Shown here piece by piece: positions 16,851 through 24,711 of a DNA stretch of 64,000 nucleotides. Where the stretch lies: positions 1-64,000 of the forward strand of contig NZ_SDOY01000159.1 in the NCBI RefSeq assembly GCF_004117935.1, read 5' to 3'. The translations under genes were made by a program, and so were the position numbers. The notes under the pieces are model-generated. The model saw nothing but the letters and a program-made list of their open reading frames with translations, ran no database searches and had not been told where the DNA came from. The stretch is from Streptomyces roseicoloratus (GTDB lineage: Bacteria; Actinomycetota; Actinomycetes; Streptomycetales; Streptomycetaceae). Positions within the stretch are counted from its first letter, which is position 1. The number at the start of each line of letters is the position of its first letter.

Positions 16851-18263
16851 CTACGCCCTCGGCAGCGTCCTGATCGGGCGCACCACCAGCAGCGCCGCCA
16901 CCACCAGCACCGCGAGGCCCGAGCCCGCCAGCAGTACCTCCTCCGTGCCGGTCACCGCCGCCACCGGGCCCGAGAGCGCCCGGCCGACGCCCATCATCAG
17001 CAGGGATCCGGCCACGTCGTACGCGTGCAGCCGGTTCAGCGCGTCCTGCGGCACGTGCGTCTGCACCGAGGTCGACCACATCACCAGCCAGAAGGCGAAC
17101 GCCGCGCCCGCGACGAACGCGCCCGCGTGCAGCACCGGCACCGGCGCGCCCGTCCCGAGCAGCAGCAGGTTCACCGGCAGGCCGAGCAGGGCCACCGCGC
17201 CCGCCGCCAGCGGGCGGACCGGGCGCAGGCGCATCGCGAGCAGGCCGCCGACGGCGCTGCCCGCGCCGTTGACCGCCATCAGCGCGCCGTAGACGGCCGA
17301 CCCGTGCTCCTCCGTCACCAGGCTCGCGGTGAGCGGCACCGCGGGACCGGCGACCGTCAGGCCGTACACCGTCCAGATCGCGATGACGCCCCACAGCCAG
17401 CTGCGGGCCCGGAACTCCCGCCAGCCCAGGGCCATTTCGGACAGCAGGGAACCGCGCCTGACGTCGTCGGCCGGGGCCGGCGGGATCCGCATCAGGGCGA
17501 AGCAGACGGCGCTGACGGCGAAGGTCGCCGCGTTGACGGTGAACGCCGCCGACGTGCTCCACACGGCGACCAGCACACCGGCGAGCGCCGGCCCCGCCAT
17601 CGTCGTCAGCGCCTCGACGACCCGCAGGACGGCGTTCGCGCGCTGCACGTCGGGCGCGATGCGCGGGATGGTGGAGGCGACGCCGGGCTGGAACAGCGCG
17701 GCACCCACGCCGCTCACGGCGGACAGCACGTACACGGCCCACAGCGGCGGGCTGCCGAGCGCGAACGTGACGGCGAGCAGCAGCGCGCCGGGCAGCCGCA
17801 GCAGATCGGCGGTGATCATCATCCGGCGGGCGGTGAAGCGGTCGGCGAGGACGCCGCCGACGAGGACGAAGAGCGCGAAGGCGGCGGTCCAGAGGCCGAG
17901 CGCGTAGCCGACGGTGGCGCCGGAATGACCGGCGCCGAGGAGTCCGGCCGCGAAGGCGACCGGGATCATGCCTTCGCCGAGGACGGCGACGGCCCTGGCC
18001 ACGAAGAACAGCCGGAAGTTACGGTTCCAGAGGTCCGTGGGCCGCACCGCGCCCACCGGCAGCGCTTCCAGTGCCGGGGTCGCTGCCGGCGTCGGTGCCG
18101 GTGCCGGTGCCGAAAGCAGGGGCGTCTCCTGGAGCGGTGCCGGCGCCGGCCCCTGTGGCGCCGCGGGAATCCGGGCGGCCGGAGCGACGCCGCCCGTGGT
18201 GTCCTTGTACGTGTCGCCCCTGTACGTGTCGCCCCTGTACCTGTTGTCCGTCACGAGCAGCAC
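16851..18263 (-). CDS. MFS transporter (EntS-like exporter)
   Basis: Major facilitator with about 12 helices. The first helix (NFRLFFVARAVAVLGEGMIPVAF) and the motif GGVLADRFTARRMMITADLLR are typical of the MFS_3/EntS group of exporters. The N-terminal 70 residues are a cytosolic low-complexity tail with RGDTY repeats and a Pro/Ala run. The exact start is uncertain: GTG codons at 18263 and 18254 both lack an SD. It is divergent from a GlxA-type AraC regulator; a 16-bp palindrome between the two suggests joint control, so the cargo is probably the regulator's ligand. Confidence 0.78.
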   Translation of the reverse strand: MLLVTDNRYRGDTYRGDTYKDTTGGVAPAARIPAAPQGPAPAPLQETPLLSAPAPAPTPAATPALEALPVGAVRPTDLWNRNFRLFFVARAVAVLGEGMIPVAFAAGLLGAGHSGATVGYALGLWTAAFALFVLVGGVLADRFTARRMMITADLLRLPGALLLAVTFALGSPPLWAVYVLSAVSGVGAALFQPGVASTIPRIAPDVQRANAVLRVVEALTTMAGPALAGVLVAVWSTSAAFTVNAATFAVSAVCFALMRIPPAPADDVRRGSLLSEMALGWREFRARSWLWGVIAIWTVYGLTVAGPAVPLTASLVTEEHGSAVYGALMAVNGAGSAVGGLLAMRLRPVRPLAAGAVALLGLPVNLLLLGTGAPVPVLHAGAFVAGAAFAFWLVMWSTSVQTHVPQDALNRLHAYDVAGSLLMMGVGRALSGPVAAVTGTEEVLLAGSGLAVLVVAALLVVRPIRTLPRA

Positions 18264-18275
18264 ACGTACCAGCCC

Positions 18276-18291
18276 GGTGGTCTGGACCACC
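18276..18291. promoter_or_regulatory. Palindromic operator between MFS and GlxA-type regulator
   Basis: GGTGGTCTGGACCACC has 7-bp arms and a 2-bp centre. It sits in the 51-bp gap between the divergent genes and could serve both. Confidence 0.5.
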
Positions 18292-18314
18292 ACTCTTTTA
18301 CGGAGGGAAACCCT

Positions 18315-19304
18315 GTGCCGGCCCATCGCGTCGCCGTCCTCGCCCTGCCCGGCCTCCTCCCGTTCGAACTGGGCATCCCCCACCGGATCTTCGGCCGGGC
18401 CAAGGACCCCGGGGGCCGGCCGCTGTACGAGATCGTGACCTGCGCGACCGCTCCCGGACCGGTCCCGACGGACGCCGACTTCGCCGTGCACGTCGAGCAC
18501 GGTCCGGAGGTCCTGGCCACTGCCGACACGGTCGTCGTGCCCGCCTCGTACGAGCTGGGGCCGGTGTACGAGGAGGGAAGGCTCACCGACGAGCTCGCCG
18601 CCGCCCTCGCGCACATCCGGCCCGGCACCCGGCTCGTCTCCATCTGCACCGGCGGCTACGTGCTCGCCGCCGCCGGCTGCCTCGACGGGCGCCCGGCCAC
18701 CACCCACTGGGCCTCCGCCGAGCACTTCCAGCGGCTGTTCCCGAAGGTCAGGGTCGACGCGGACGTGCTCTTCGTGGACGACGGCGACGTGCTCACCTCG
18801 GCCGGCGTGGCCGCCGGGATCGACCTGTGCCTGCACATCGTGCGCCGTGACCACGGCGCCGCCGTCGCCAACGACGTGGCCCGGCGCACCATCGTGCCGC
18901 CGCACAGGGACGGCGGGCAGGCCCAGTACGTCGCCCGCCCGGTCCCCGATCCGGGCACGTCGACCACGACCTCCGCCCGGGCGTGGGCGCTGGCCCACCT
19001 CCACGAGCCGATCCAGCTGCGCGACCTGGCGGTGCGCGAGGCGATGAGCGTACGGACCTTCACCCGCCGCTTCCGGGAGGAGGTGGGCGTGAGCCCCGGG
19101 CAGTGGCTCACGCAGCAGCGCGTGGAGCGGGCCCGGCACCTGCTGGAGTCCACGGACCTGCCGGTCGACCAGATAGCCCACGACGCCGGCTTCGGCACCG
19201 CCCAGTCCCTGCGGACGCACCTCCAGGCGGCGATCGGCGTGACGCCGACGGCCTACCGCCGCACTTTCCGCGCCACACCGGCCGCCGGGACCCCGGCACC
19301 GTGA
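18315..19304 (+). CDS. GlxA-family AraC regulator (DJ-1/PfpI sensor domain)
   Basis: Transcription regulator of 329 aa. Residues 1-190 form a class I amidotransferase-like DJ-1/PfpI domain (VLALPGLLPFELGIPHRIFG, with the nucleophile-elbow-like VSICTGGYVLAAAG). Residues 215-320 form an AraC DNA-binding domain (AMSVRTFTRRFREEVGVSPG and IAHDAGFGTAQSLRTHLQAA). The GTG at 18315 follows CGGAGGG. It is divergent from the EntS-like exporter. The last codons and stop lie within a 31-bp direct repeat copied again downstream. Confidence 0.86.
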   Translation: MPAHRVAVLALPGLLPFELGIPHRIFGRAKDPGGRPLYEIVTCATAPGPVPTDADFAVHVEHGPEVLATADTVVVPASYELGPVYEEGRLTDELAAALAHIRPGTRLVSICTGGYVLAAAGCLDGRPATTHWASAEHFQRLFPKVRVDADVLFVDDGDVLTSAGVAAGIDLCLHIVRRDHGAAVANDVARRTIVPPHRDGGQAQYVARPVPDPGTSTTTSARAWALAHLHEPIQLRDLAVREAMSVRTFTRRFREEVGVSPGQWLTQQRVERARHLLESTDLPVDQIAHDAGFGTAQSLRTHLQAAIGVTPTAYRRTFRATPAAGTPAP

Positions 19305-19368
19305 GCGGCCCCGCCGGGCCGCCGGGTCCAGTCGACTGCCGCCGGGACCCCGGCACCGTGAGCGGCCC
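19281..19368. repeat. 31-bp direct repeat copying a stop-codon region
   Basis: The sequence 19281-19311, containing the final codons and TGA of the GlxA-type gene, recurs exactly at 19338-19368, 57 bp downstream. Confidence 0.85.
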
Positions 19369-19370
19369 GC

Positions 19371-20429
19371 TCAGAACGTGAGCACGCCCCGCGCCACCTT
19401 CCCCCGCTCCATGTCCTCGACCGCCCGCGCGAAGTCCTCCACCGGGTAGACGGTGGTGACGAGTTCGTCCAGGAGGAGGCGGCCGGAGCGGTACAGCTCG
19501 GCGTAGAGGGCGATGTCCTTCTGCGGGCGGGAGGAGCCGTAGCGGCAGCCGAGGATCGCCTTGTCCAGGAACATCGCGGCGGGCGGGAAGCTCGCCTCGG
19601 CCGTCGGCGCCGTCATGCCGAGCAGGATCGCCTGGCCGTGCCGGTCGAGCAGGTCGACGGCGGCGCGGACGAGCGCGGTGTGCCCGACGCACTCGAAGAC
19701 GTGGTCGGCTCCGGTCGGCAGGATCTCCCGTACGGCGTCGGTCGAGGTGAGGAAGTGGGTGGCGCCGAACCGCAGGGCGGGGTCCTCCTTGGCCGGGTTG
19801 GTGTCGACGGCGACGATCGTCGACGCGCCGGCGATCCGCGCGCCCTGGAGGACGTTGAGGCCGATGCCGCCGGTGCCGATGACCACGACCGTCTCGCCGC
19901 GGTCGACCCTGGCGCGGTTCAGGACGGCGCCGACGCCGGTGAGGACGCCGCAGCCCATGAGGGCGGCGGAGGTGAGCGGGATGTCGGCGGGGATCTTCAC
20001 GGCCTGGACGGCCTTGACGACGGTCCGCTCGGCGAAGGAGGAGTTCGAGGCGAACTGGAAGTGCGGGGTGCCGGCCCGGGAGAAGGGCCGGCCGGGCCGG
20101 CCGATGGCCCCGCGGCACATCGTGGGGCGGCCCCGGTCGCAGTCGGCGCAGGTGCCGCAGTTCGCGAGCGTGGAAAGGGCCACGTGGTCGCCGGGTCCGA
20201 CGTGCCGTACGCCGGGGCCGACGGCCTCGACGACTCCGGCGCCCTCGTGCCCGAGGACGACGGGCGCGGGGAACGGGATCGTGCCGTCGACGACGGAGAG
20301 GTCGCTGTGGCACAGTCCGGCGGCGGTGATCGCGACCAGCACCTCGCCGGGTCCGGGTGCGCGGACCTCCAGGTCGTCGACGACCCGGACGTCCTTCCCG
20401 TCGAAGACGACGCCCCTCATGGCGCTCAC
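19371..20429 (-). CDS. Zinc-dependent alcohol dehydrogenase (MDR family)
   Basis: Medium-chain alcohol dehydrogenase of about 352 aa oxidising an alcohol intermediate with NAD. Catalytic zinc ligands are in LCHSD and LGHEGAGVVEAVG. The structural zinc site is the four-cysteine CGTCADCDRGRPTMC. The nucleotide motif is VIGTGGIGLNVLQGA. The GTG at 20429 overlaps the TGA of the upstream SDR gene (GTGA) and has AAGGAG 8 nt before it; the ATG at 20420 is the alternative. The pair is translationally coupled and lies behind operator site D1, suggesting consecutive dehydrogenation steps. Confidence 0.86.
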   Translation of the reverse strand: MSAMRGVVFDGKDVRVVDDLEVRAPGPGEVLVAITAAGLCHSDLSVVDGTIPFPAPVVLGHEGAGVVEAVGPGVRHVGPGDHVALSTLANCGTCADCDRGRPTMCRGAIGRPGRPFSRAGTPHFQFASNSSFAERTVVKAVQAVKIPADIPLTSAALMGCGVLTGVGAVLNRARVDRGETVVVIGTGGIGLNVLQGARIAGASTIVAVDTNPAKEDPALRFGATHFLTSTDAVREILPTGADHVFECVGHTALVRAAVDLLDRHGQAILLGMTAPTAEASFPPAAMFLDKAILGCRYGSSRPQKDIALYAELYRSGRLLLDELVTTVYPVEDFARAVEDMERGKVARGVLTF

Positions 20430-21358
20430 GATCCGTTCTCCTTGCGGGAGTTCGGGCGCTCGCCCGCGGCGGCCGCGCGGGCCATCTCCTCCAGTTGCCG
20501 GAGCATCGGCATCGGGTCCGTGCCCACCGTGCCCGGCAGGAAGTCGGCGATGCGTTCCGGCGTCCAGGCGCCGCCCTCCGCGTATCCGGCGCGCAGTTCG
20601 CGCGGCTGGGCCCACACGGCGATCTTGGGGCCGGCGATCGTGTAGACCTGGCCGGTGATCCGTTCGTCCTTGGCGCGGTCGGAGAGCAGGTAGACGACGA
20701 GTGCGGCGACGTCCTCGGGTTCGCCGATCTCCTTGAGCTCCATGGGGACGTTGGCGGACATGCGGGTGCGGGCGACCGGGGCGACCGCGTTCGCCGTCAC
20801 GCCGTACTTGTGGAGCCCGAGGGCCGCGCTGCGGACCAGGGAGATGATGCCGCCCTTGGCCGCCGCGTAGTTGGCCTGGGCCACGGAGCCCTGGTGGTTG
20901 CCGCTGGTGAAGCCGATGAGGGTCCCCGCGCCCTGGCGGCGCATGACGGCGGACGCGGCCCGGAAGACGGTGAAGGTGCCCTTGAGGTGGGTGGCGACGA
21001 CGGGATCCCACTCCTCCTCGGACATGTTGAACAGCATCCGCTCGCGCAGGATCCCGGCGACGCACACGACCCCGTCGATCCGCCCGTACGCGGCGAGTGC
21101 CGCGTCGACCACGCGCTGCCCGCCCGCCATGGTCGAGACGTCGTCGGCGACGGCGACGGCCGCGCCGCCCGCCGCCTCGATCTCCTTCACGACCGACGCG
21201 GCGACCTCGCTCGTGGGCTCGCCGCCCTCGATGGAGACGCCGTAGTCGTTGACGACGACGCTCGCGCCCTCGGCCGCGCAGGCGAGCGCGACCGCGCGGC
21301 CGATCCCCCGGCCGGCCCCCGTCACGGCGACGACCTTCCCTGCCAAGAAGTTCCCCAC
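20426..21358 (-). CDS. SDR family oxidoreductase (3-hydroxyacyl-CoA dehydrogenase-like)
   Basis: Short-chain dehydrogenase of 310 aa. The cofactor motif is VTGAGRGIGRAVALA; the catalytic set is GFTSGNHQGSVAQANYAAAKGG with Tyr and Lys in YAAAK. The N-terminal region (VVVNDYGVSIEGGE) and long C-terminus resemble the SDR module of multifunctional enzyme type 2 / peroxisomal hydroxyacyl-CoA dehydrogenases, so a beta-oxidation role is plausible. The GTG at 21358 follows GGGAAGGGG. It is the first gene of the SDR-ADH operon, with operator D1 placed just upstream of the SD. Confidence 0.85.
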   Translation of the reverse strand: MGNFLAGKVVAVTGAGRGIGRAVALACAAEGASVVVNDYGVSIEGGEPTSEVAASVVKEIEAAGGAAVAVADDVSTMAGGQRVVDAALAAYGRIDGVVCVAGILRERMLFNMSEEEWDPVVATHLKGTFTVFRAASAVMRRQGAGTLIGFTSGNHQGSVAQANYAAAKGGIISLVRSAALGLHKYGVTANAVAPVARTRMSANVPMELKEIGEPEDVAALVVYLLSDRAKDERITGQVYTIAGPKIAVWAQPRELRAGYAEGGAWTPERIADFLPGTVGTDPMPMLRQLEEMARAAAAGERPNSRKENGS

Positions 21359-21380
21359 GCCCGGCCCCTTCCCGCGGTTT

Positions 21381-21395
21381 CTGACGACCCGTTAG
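21381..21395. promoter_or_regulatory. Shared palindromic operator, site D1
   Basis: CTGACGACCCGTTAG: one mismatch to the consensus, just upstream of the SDR ribosome-binding site. A second, degenerate site (ACCCGTCAG right half, 21421-21429) lies 34 bp away toward the divergent cyclase-family gene. Confidence 0.58.
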
Positions 21396-21460
21396 ATTCA
21401 TGCGTCGGCAGGATTCTACGACCCGTCAGATACCGGAGAACAAGACCTCGGAGGCGCCCG

Positions 21461-22387
21461 ATGTCACTTCCCGTCGCGTTCCACGACATCGCCAAGCGCG
21501 TGAACAACTGGGGGCGCTGGGGTCCGGACGACGAGATCGGCACGCTCAACCTGATCACCGAGGAGGTGGTACGGGAGGCCGCCGCGACCGTCCGCACCGG
21601 CCGCCGCGTCCCGCTCGCCCTCGACCTCAAGCAGGACGGCGTGCAGACCGGCATGATCCCCGGCCGGGTCAACCCGCTCCACGTCATGGTCCAGATCAAC
21701 CAGGAGCTCTTCGGCCCCGGCACCGTCGCCACCAGCGACGACGCCGTGACCATGGGCCTCCAGGCCGGCACCCACTGGGACGCCCTCACCCATGTCTCGC
21801 ACTCGGGCCGGATCTACAACGGCCGCCCCGCCGCGACCGTCACCCCGCACGGCCGCTCCGAGTTCAGCGGCATCCACACCGCCCGGCACGTCGTCTCGCG
21901 CGGCGTCCTGCTCGACGTGGCGGCGGCCAAGGGCGTGGACCGGCTGCCCGGCGGCCACGCCGTCACGCCCGAGGACCTCGACGAGGCCGCGGAGTTCGGC
22001 GGAGTGGCCGTGCGGGCCGGGGACGTCGTGCTCGTCCGCACCGGGCAGATCCAGGCGTACCTGGCCGGAGACCGGCACGGCTACGCCTTCCCGTCGCCCG
22101 GGCTCTCCGTCCGTACGCCCGAGTGGTTCCACGCCCGTGACGTGGCAGCGGTCGCCAACGACACGCTGACCTTCGAGATCTTCCCGCCGGAGATCGAGAA
22201 CCTGTGGCTGCCCGTGCACGCGCTCGACCTGGTCGAGATGGGGATGCTCCAGGGGCAGAACTGGAACCTGGAGGAGTTGTCCACAGCCTGTGCACAGGAG
22301 CGGCGGTACGCGTTCCTGCTCTCCGCCATGCCCGAACCGTTCGTGGGCGGCACGGGAACGCCGGTGGCGCCGGTGGCGGTGCTGTAG
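21461..22387 (+). CDS. Cyclase family (kynurenine formamidase-like) metal hydrolase
   Basis: Metal-dependent hydrolase of 308 aa of the cyclase/arylformamidase fold. The metal-binding signature is seen as GLQAGTHWDALTHV. Further conserved blocks are GVLLDVAAAKGVDRL and VRAGDVVLVRTGQ. Family members hydrolyse N-formylkynurenine or open activated rings; in catabolic clusters they often act on ring-cleavage intermediates. The ATG at 21461 follows CTCGGAGG. It is divergent from the SDR-ADH operon and shares its control region. Confidence 0.82.
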   Translation: MSLPVAFHDIAKRVNNWGRWGPDDEIGTLNLITEEVVREAAATVRTGRRVPLALDLKQDGVQTGMIPGRVNPLHVMVQINQELFGPGTVATSDDAVTMGLQAGTHWDALTHVSHSGRIYNGRPAATVTPHGRSEFSGIHTARHVVSRGVLLDVAAAKGVDRLPGGHAVTPEDLDEAAEFGGVAVRAGDVVLVRTGQIQAYLAGDRHGYAFPSPGLSVRTPEWFHARDVAAVANDTLTFEIFPPEIENLWLPVHALDLVEMGMLQGQNWNLEELSTACAQERRYAFLLSAMPEPFVGGTGTPVAPVAVL

Positions 22388-22612
22388 GGAATTCAGGGCG
22401 CAGGAGCGCGGGGAGGGAGGTGGCAAGAGCGCAGGGACGCAGGGGCGCATGCCGAGGGGAAACCCCGCGGGTGGCGGCGCGCTCGCGCGCGCCCCGAGCA
22501 CGGCACGACAGCCGCCACCCGTCACGACCCGCGCTCACCGAGGGGCCGCGCCCCTCGACTCCCCTCACCGAGCGAATCGCTCACCCAAGGGTGATCAATT
22601 CGCCACGAACCG
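22388..22612. other. Gene-free stretch after the cyclase gene
   Basis: GCAGGGACGC-like short repeats follow the stop codon (about 22395-22450). A weak inverted pair, CACCCAAGGGTG near 22581, could act as a terminator. I see no coding sequence. Confidence 0.4.
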
Positions 22613-23134
22613 TCAACAGGGCACCCAAGAGGGTGACATCCCGGCACCCGGCCCCGGTCCGACACCCGGCCCCGCGACCCGCCCGCCGACCGGCCCGACG
22701 CCGGTCGCCGCGGTCCGCGCACCCGGCCCGGCACCCTGCCCGGCGTCCTGCGCCCGGTCGACCTCGCACCAGATGCTCTTGCCCGTGCCCTCGCGCTGCC
22801 AGCCCCACCGGTCGGCGAGGCCGTCCACCAGCTCGAGGCCGCGGCCGTTCGTGTCGTCGCCGTCCGCGTGCCGCGGCCGCGGCGGGCAGTCGCTCGCGTC
22901 GGCGACCTCGACGCGCACCCCGGCCCCGCCGAACAGCATCCGCAGCACGGCCGGACAGCCCGTGTGCACCACGGCATTGGTCACCAGCTCGGAGATGAGC
23001 AGCACCAGCGTCTCCGCCAGCGGCTCGTCGTCCCCTATGCCGGAACCGGCCAGCCGCGAACGCGCCCATCTCCGGGCCCGCCCCACCTCGGCCGGGTCGG
23101 GCCCGACCTCCAACTGCACCTGAAGCACCTGCAC
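22613..23134 (-). CDS. HATPase-domain ATP-binding protein (RsbW-like)
   Basis: Anti-sigma-factor-type serine kinase domain of 173 aa, a family greatly expanded in Streptomyces. The Bergerat N box is ELVTNAVVHTG; the G box is NGRGLELVDGLADRWGW. Catalytic output is unknown; relatives modulate sigma factors or act as developmental regulators. The last 45 residues are a Gly/Ala/Pro repeat with no homology, encoded by GC-rich repeats. It is divergent from a possible 55-residue gene. Confidence 0.8.
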   Translation of the reverse strand: MQVLQVQLEVGPDPAEVGRARRWARSRLAGSGIGDDEPLAETLVLLISELVTNAVVHTGCPAVLRMLFGGAGVRVEVADASDCPPRPRHADGDDTNGRGLELVDGLADRWGWQREGTGKSIWCEVDRAQDAGQGAGPGARTAATGVGPVGGRVAGPGVGPGPGAGMSPSWVPC

Positions 23135-23184
23135 CGTTCACACCATCCGAACCGGCGAACACACCTTTACGGAACGTGATTCCC

Positions 23185-23212
23185 TTGTGAGACAGCATGG
23201 TTGACGTACAGT
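23185..23212 (+). promoter_or_regulatory. Candidate promoter of the small ORF at 23259
   Basis: TTGTGA (23185-23190) and TACAGT (23207-23212) are separated by 16 bp and sit about 45 bp upstream of the small ORF. Confidence 0.35.
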
Positions 23213-23258
23213 CACCGCAACAAGCGCTTCGGGCATATTCCAGCGCGAAGGAGTACGC

Positions 23259-23426
23259 ATGGTCCATACTGTGCGACGCATGCCGCGAGGAGTCGAACGC
23301 GGGGCGCGAGCGGCGGGCATTCCCGGACCCGGGACCACCGCATCGGCGGCACCGGCGCGATCCGGGCCCACAAGCACTCGCATCCCACGGAGCGTACCGG
23401 AGCCGGAGGCCGACTCCGGCGCGTGA
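23259..23426 (+). CDS. Possible 55-residue basic small protein
   Basis: A short ORF with an ideal SD (AAGGAG, 6-nt spacing to ATG) encodes MVHTVRRMPRGVERG and continues as an Arg/Pro/Ala/Ser-rich, apparently unstructured chain ending ADSGA. A plausible promoter lies upstream. I do not recognise the family. It is divergent from the HATPase protein, an arrangement often seen with small regulatory partners in Streptomyces, but that is inference. The basic, low-complexity composition makes a non-coding explanation possible. Confidence 0.4.
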   Translation: MVHTVRRMPRGVERGARAAGIPGPGTTASAAPARSGPTSTRIPRSVPEPEADSGA

Positions 23427-23537
23427 CGACCCGGCGAAGGACACAAGACGATATCGACATTCCGTGACAGGTCCACCACATCCTTCGCCCCTCGCACCGG
23501 CCCTGCGGCCGGGCCCGCCGACGCTTCCTCCGCCCCG

Positions 23538-23700
23538 CTACAGCAGGGCGGCCACCCGTTCCTCCGCCCCCGCCACAGCCGGGCCATCCGTTCTTCCGCC
23601 CCCGCCACAGCCGGGCCATCCGTTCTTCCGCCCCCGCTACAGCCGGGCCATCCGTTCCTCCGCCCCCGCTACAGCCGGGCCGCCACCAGTTCCTCCGCCG
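23538..23700. repeat. 32-bp tandem repeats built on an acyl-CoA dehydrogenase stop codon
   Basis: Copies of CTACAGCCGGGCC-type units start at 23538, 23573, 23605, 23637 and 23669 (period 32 after the first). The last copy is the true 3' end of the minus-strand dehydrogenase gene; the others lie downstream of it and copy its stop region. There are no unique spacers, so it is not CRISPR. Confidence 0.85.
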
Positions 23701-24703
23701 CCGCGCCCGACAGGCCGCGCTCGGCCCGTACCCAGGCCCGTTTCAGGTGCAGGTGGACGTCGGCCTCCCAGGTGAAGCCCATGCCGCCGTACACCTGGAG
23801 GCAGTCGCGGGCGCCGTCCAGGGCGGCCTCGTCGGCGAGCAGCCGGGCCCCGGCGACCTCGACGGGATCGGCGGTGACGGCGGCGGCGTAGACGGCGGCG
23901 CGGGCGAGCTCCGTGCGCACGAGCATCCGCGCGCACAGGTGCTTGACGGCCTGGAAGGCCCCGATGGGCTGCCCGAACTGCTCCCGGGTACGGGCGTACG
24001 CGACGGCGAGCTCGGTCGTGCGGGCGGCCGAGCCGAGCTGCTCGGCGGCGGTGAGCAGCGACGCCTCGTGCGAAGGCGCCCGCCCGTCGGCGCCTGTGCC
24101 GGTGCCGGTGCCATGTCCGGTGCCGGTGCCATGTCCGGTGCCGGTGCCATGTCCGGTGCCGGGCAGCCGGTGCAGCGGCGTGAGCGGGTCGACGGAGCGG
24201 AGCGGTACGGCGCCCTCCGCCGGGCCGAGGACGACGTCGGCGGCGTCCAGCCATTCCACGAGCTCCCCGTCGGTCCGGGTGACCACGGTCTCGCCCTCCG
24301 CCGCCCCGGGCACCTCGCCCGCCGCCAGGTGCGTGGCGACCAGCGGGCCCGGCAGCAGTGCCCGGCCGGCCTCCTCGAAGAGGAGCACGGCCTCGGGCAG
24401 TCCGAGGCCGACCCCGCCCGCCGCCTCGGGGAGCCGGAGCGCGAAGAACCCGGCCGCGCCGAGCTCGCGCCACAGCGCGCGGTCGAGGGCCTGGGCCCCT
24501 CCCCCACCCTGGGCCCTTCCCCCGCCGTCGCCTTCGCCCGCGCCTGCGCCCGCGCTTTCGGCCACGCCTTCGCCCGCGCCTGCGCCCGTACCCCCGGCCG
24601 CTTCCACGGCAGCCCGCAGCGCCTCGCGCCCGAAGCGCCGGTCGAGCAGTTCCCGTACGCCCTGCTTCAGCGCCCGCTGATCGCCGGTCAGTCGGAAGTC
24701 CAC
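23669..24703 (-). CDS. Acyl-CoA dehydrogenase, second (beta-like) subunit
   Basis: Acyl-CoA dehydrogenase family protein of 344 aa (VDFRLTGDQRALKQGVREL at the start; RTREQFGQPIGAFQAVKHLCA and VYGGMGFTWEADVHLHLKRA at the C-terminus). It is shorter than the upstream paralogue, and two low-complexity stretches interrupt it: a Gly/Ala/Glu run near 40-70 and GTGHGTGT repeats near 165-185. Actinobacterial steroid catabolism uses heteromeric alpha2-beta2 enzymes from such paired genes; I infer the same here. The GTG at 24703 is 9 bp after the upstream stop; a GTGA-overlapping GTG at 24715 is equally possible. Confidence 0.83.
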   Translation of the reverse strand: MDFRLTGDQRALKQGVRELLDRRFGREALRAAVEAAGGTGAGAGEGVAESAGAGAGEGDGGGRAQGGGGAQALDRALWRELGAAGFFALRLPEAAGGVGLGLPEAVLLFEEAGRALLPGPLVATHLAAGEVPGAAEGETVVTRTDGELVEWLDAADVVLGPAEGAVPLRSVDPLTPLHRLPGTGHGTGTGHGTGTGHGTGTGTGADGRAPSHEASLLTAAEQLGSAARTTELAVAYARTREQFGQPIGAFQAVKHLCARMLVRTELARAAVYAAAVTADPVEVAGARLLADEAALDGARDCLQVYGGMGFTWEADVHLHLKRAWVRAERGLSGAAAEELVAARL

Positions 24704-24711
24704 GGCCGTCC

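Noticed and set aside
23538..23700. 32-bp repeats resembling a CRISPR array.
   Set aside because: Copies are directly adjacent with no unique spacers and copy the end of a dehydrogenase gene; no cas genes are present.
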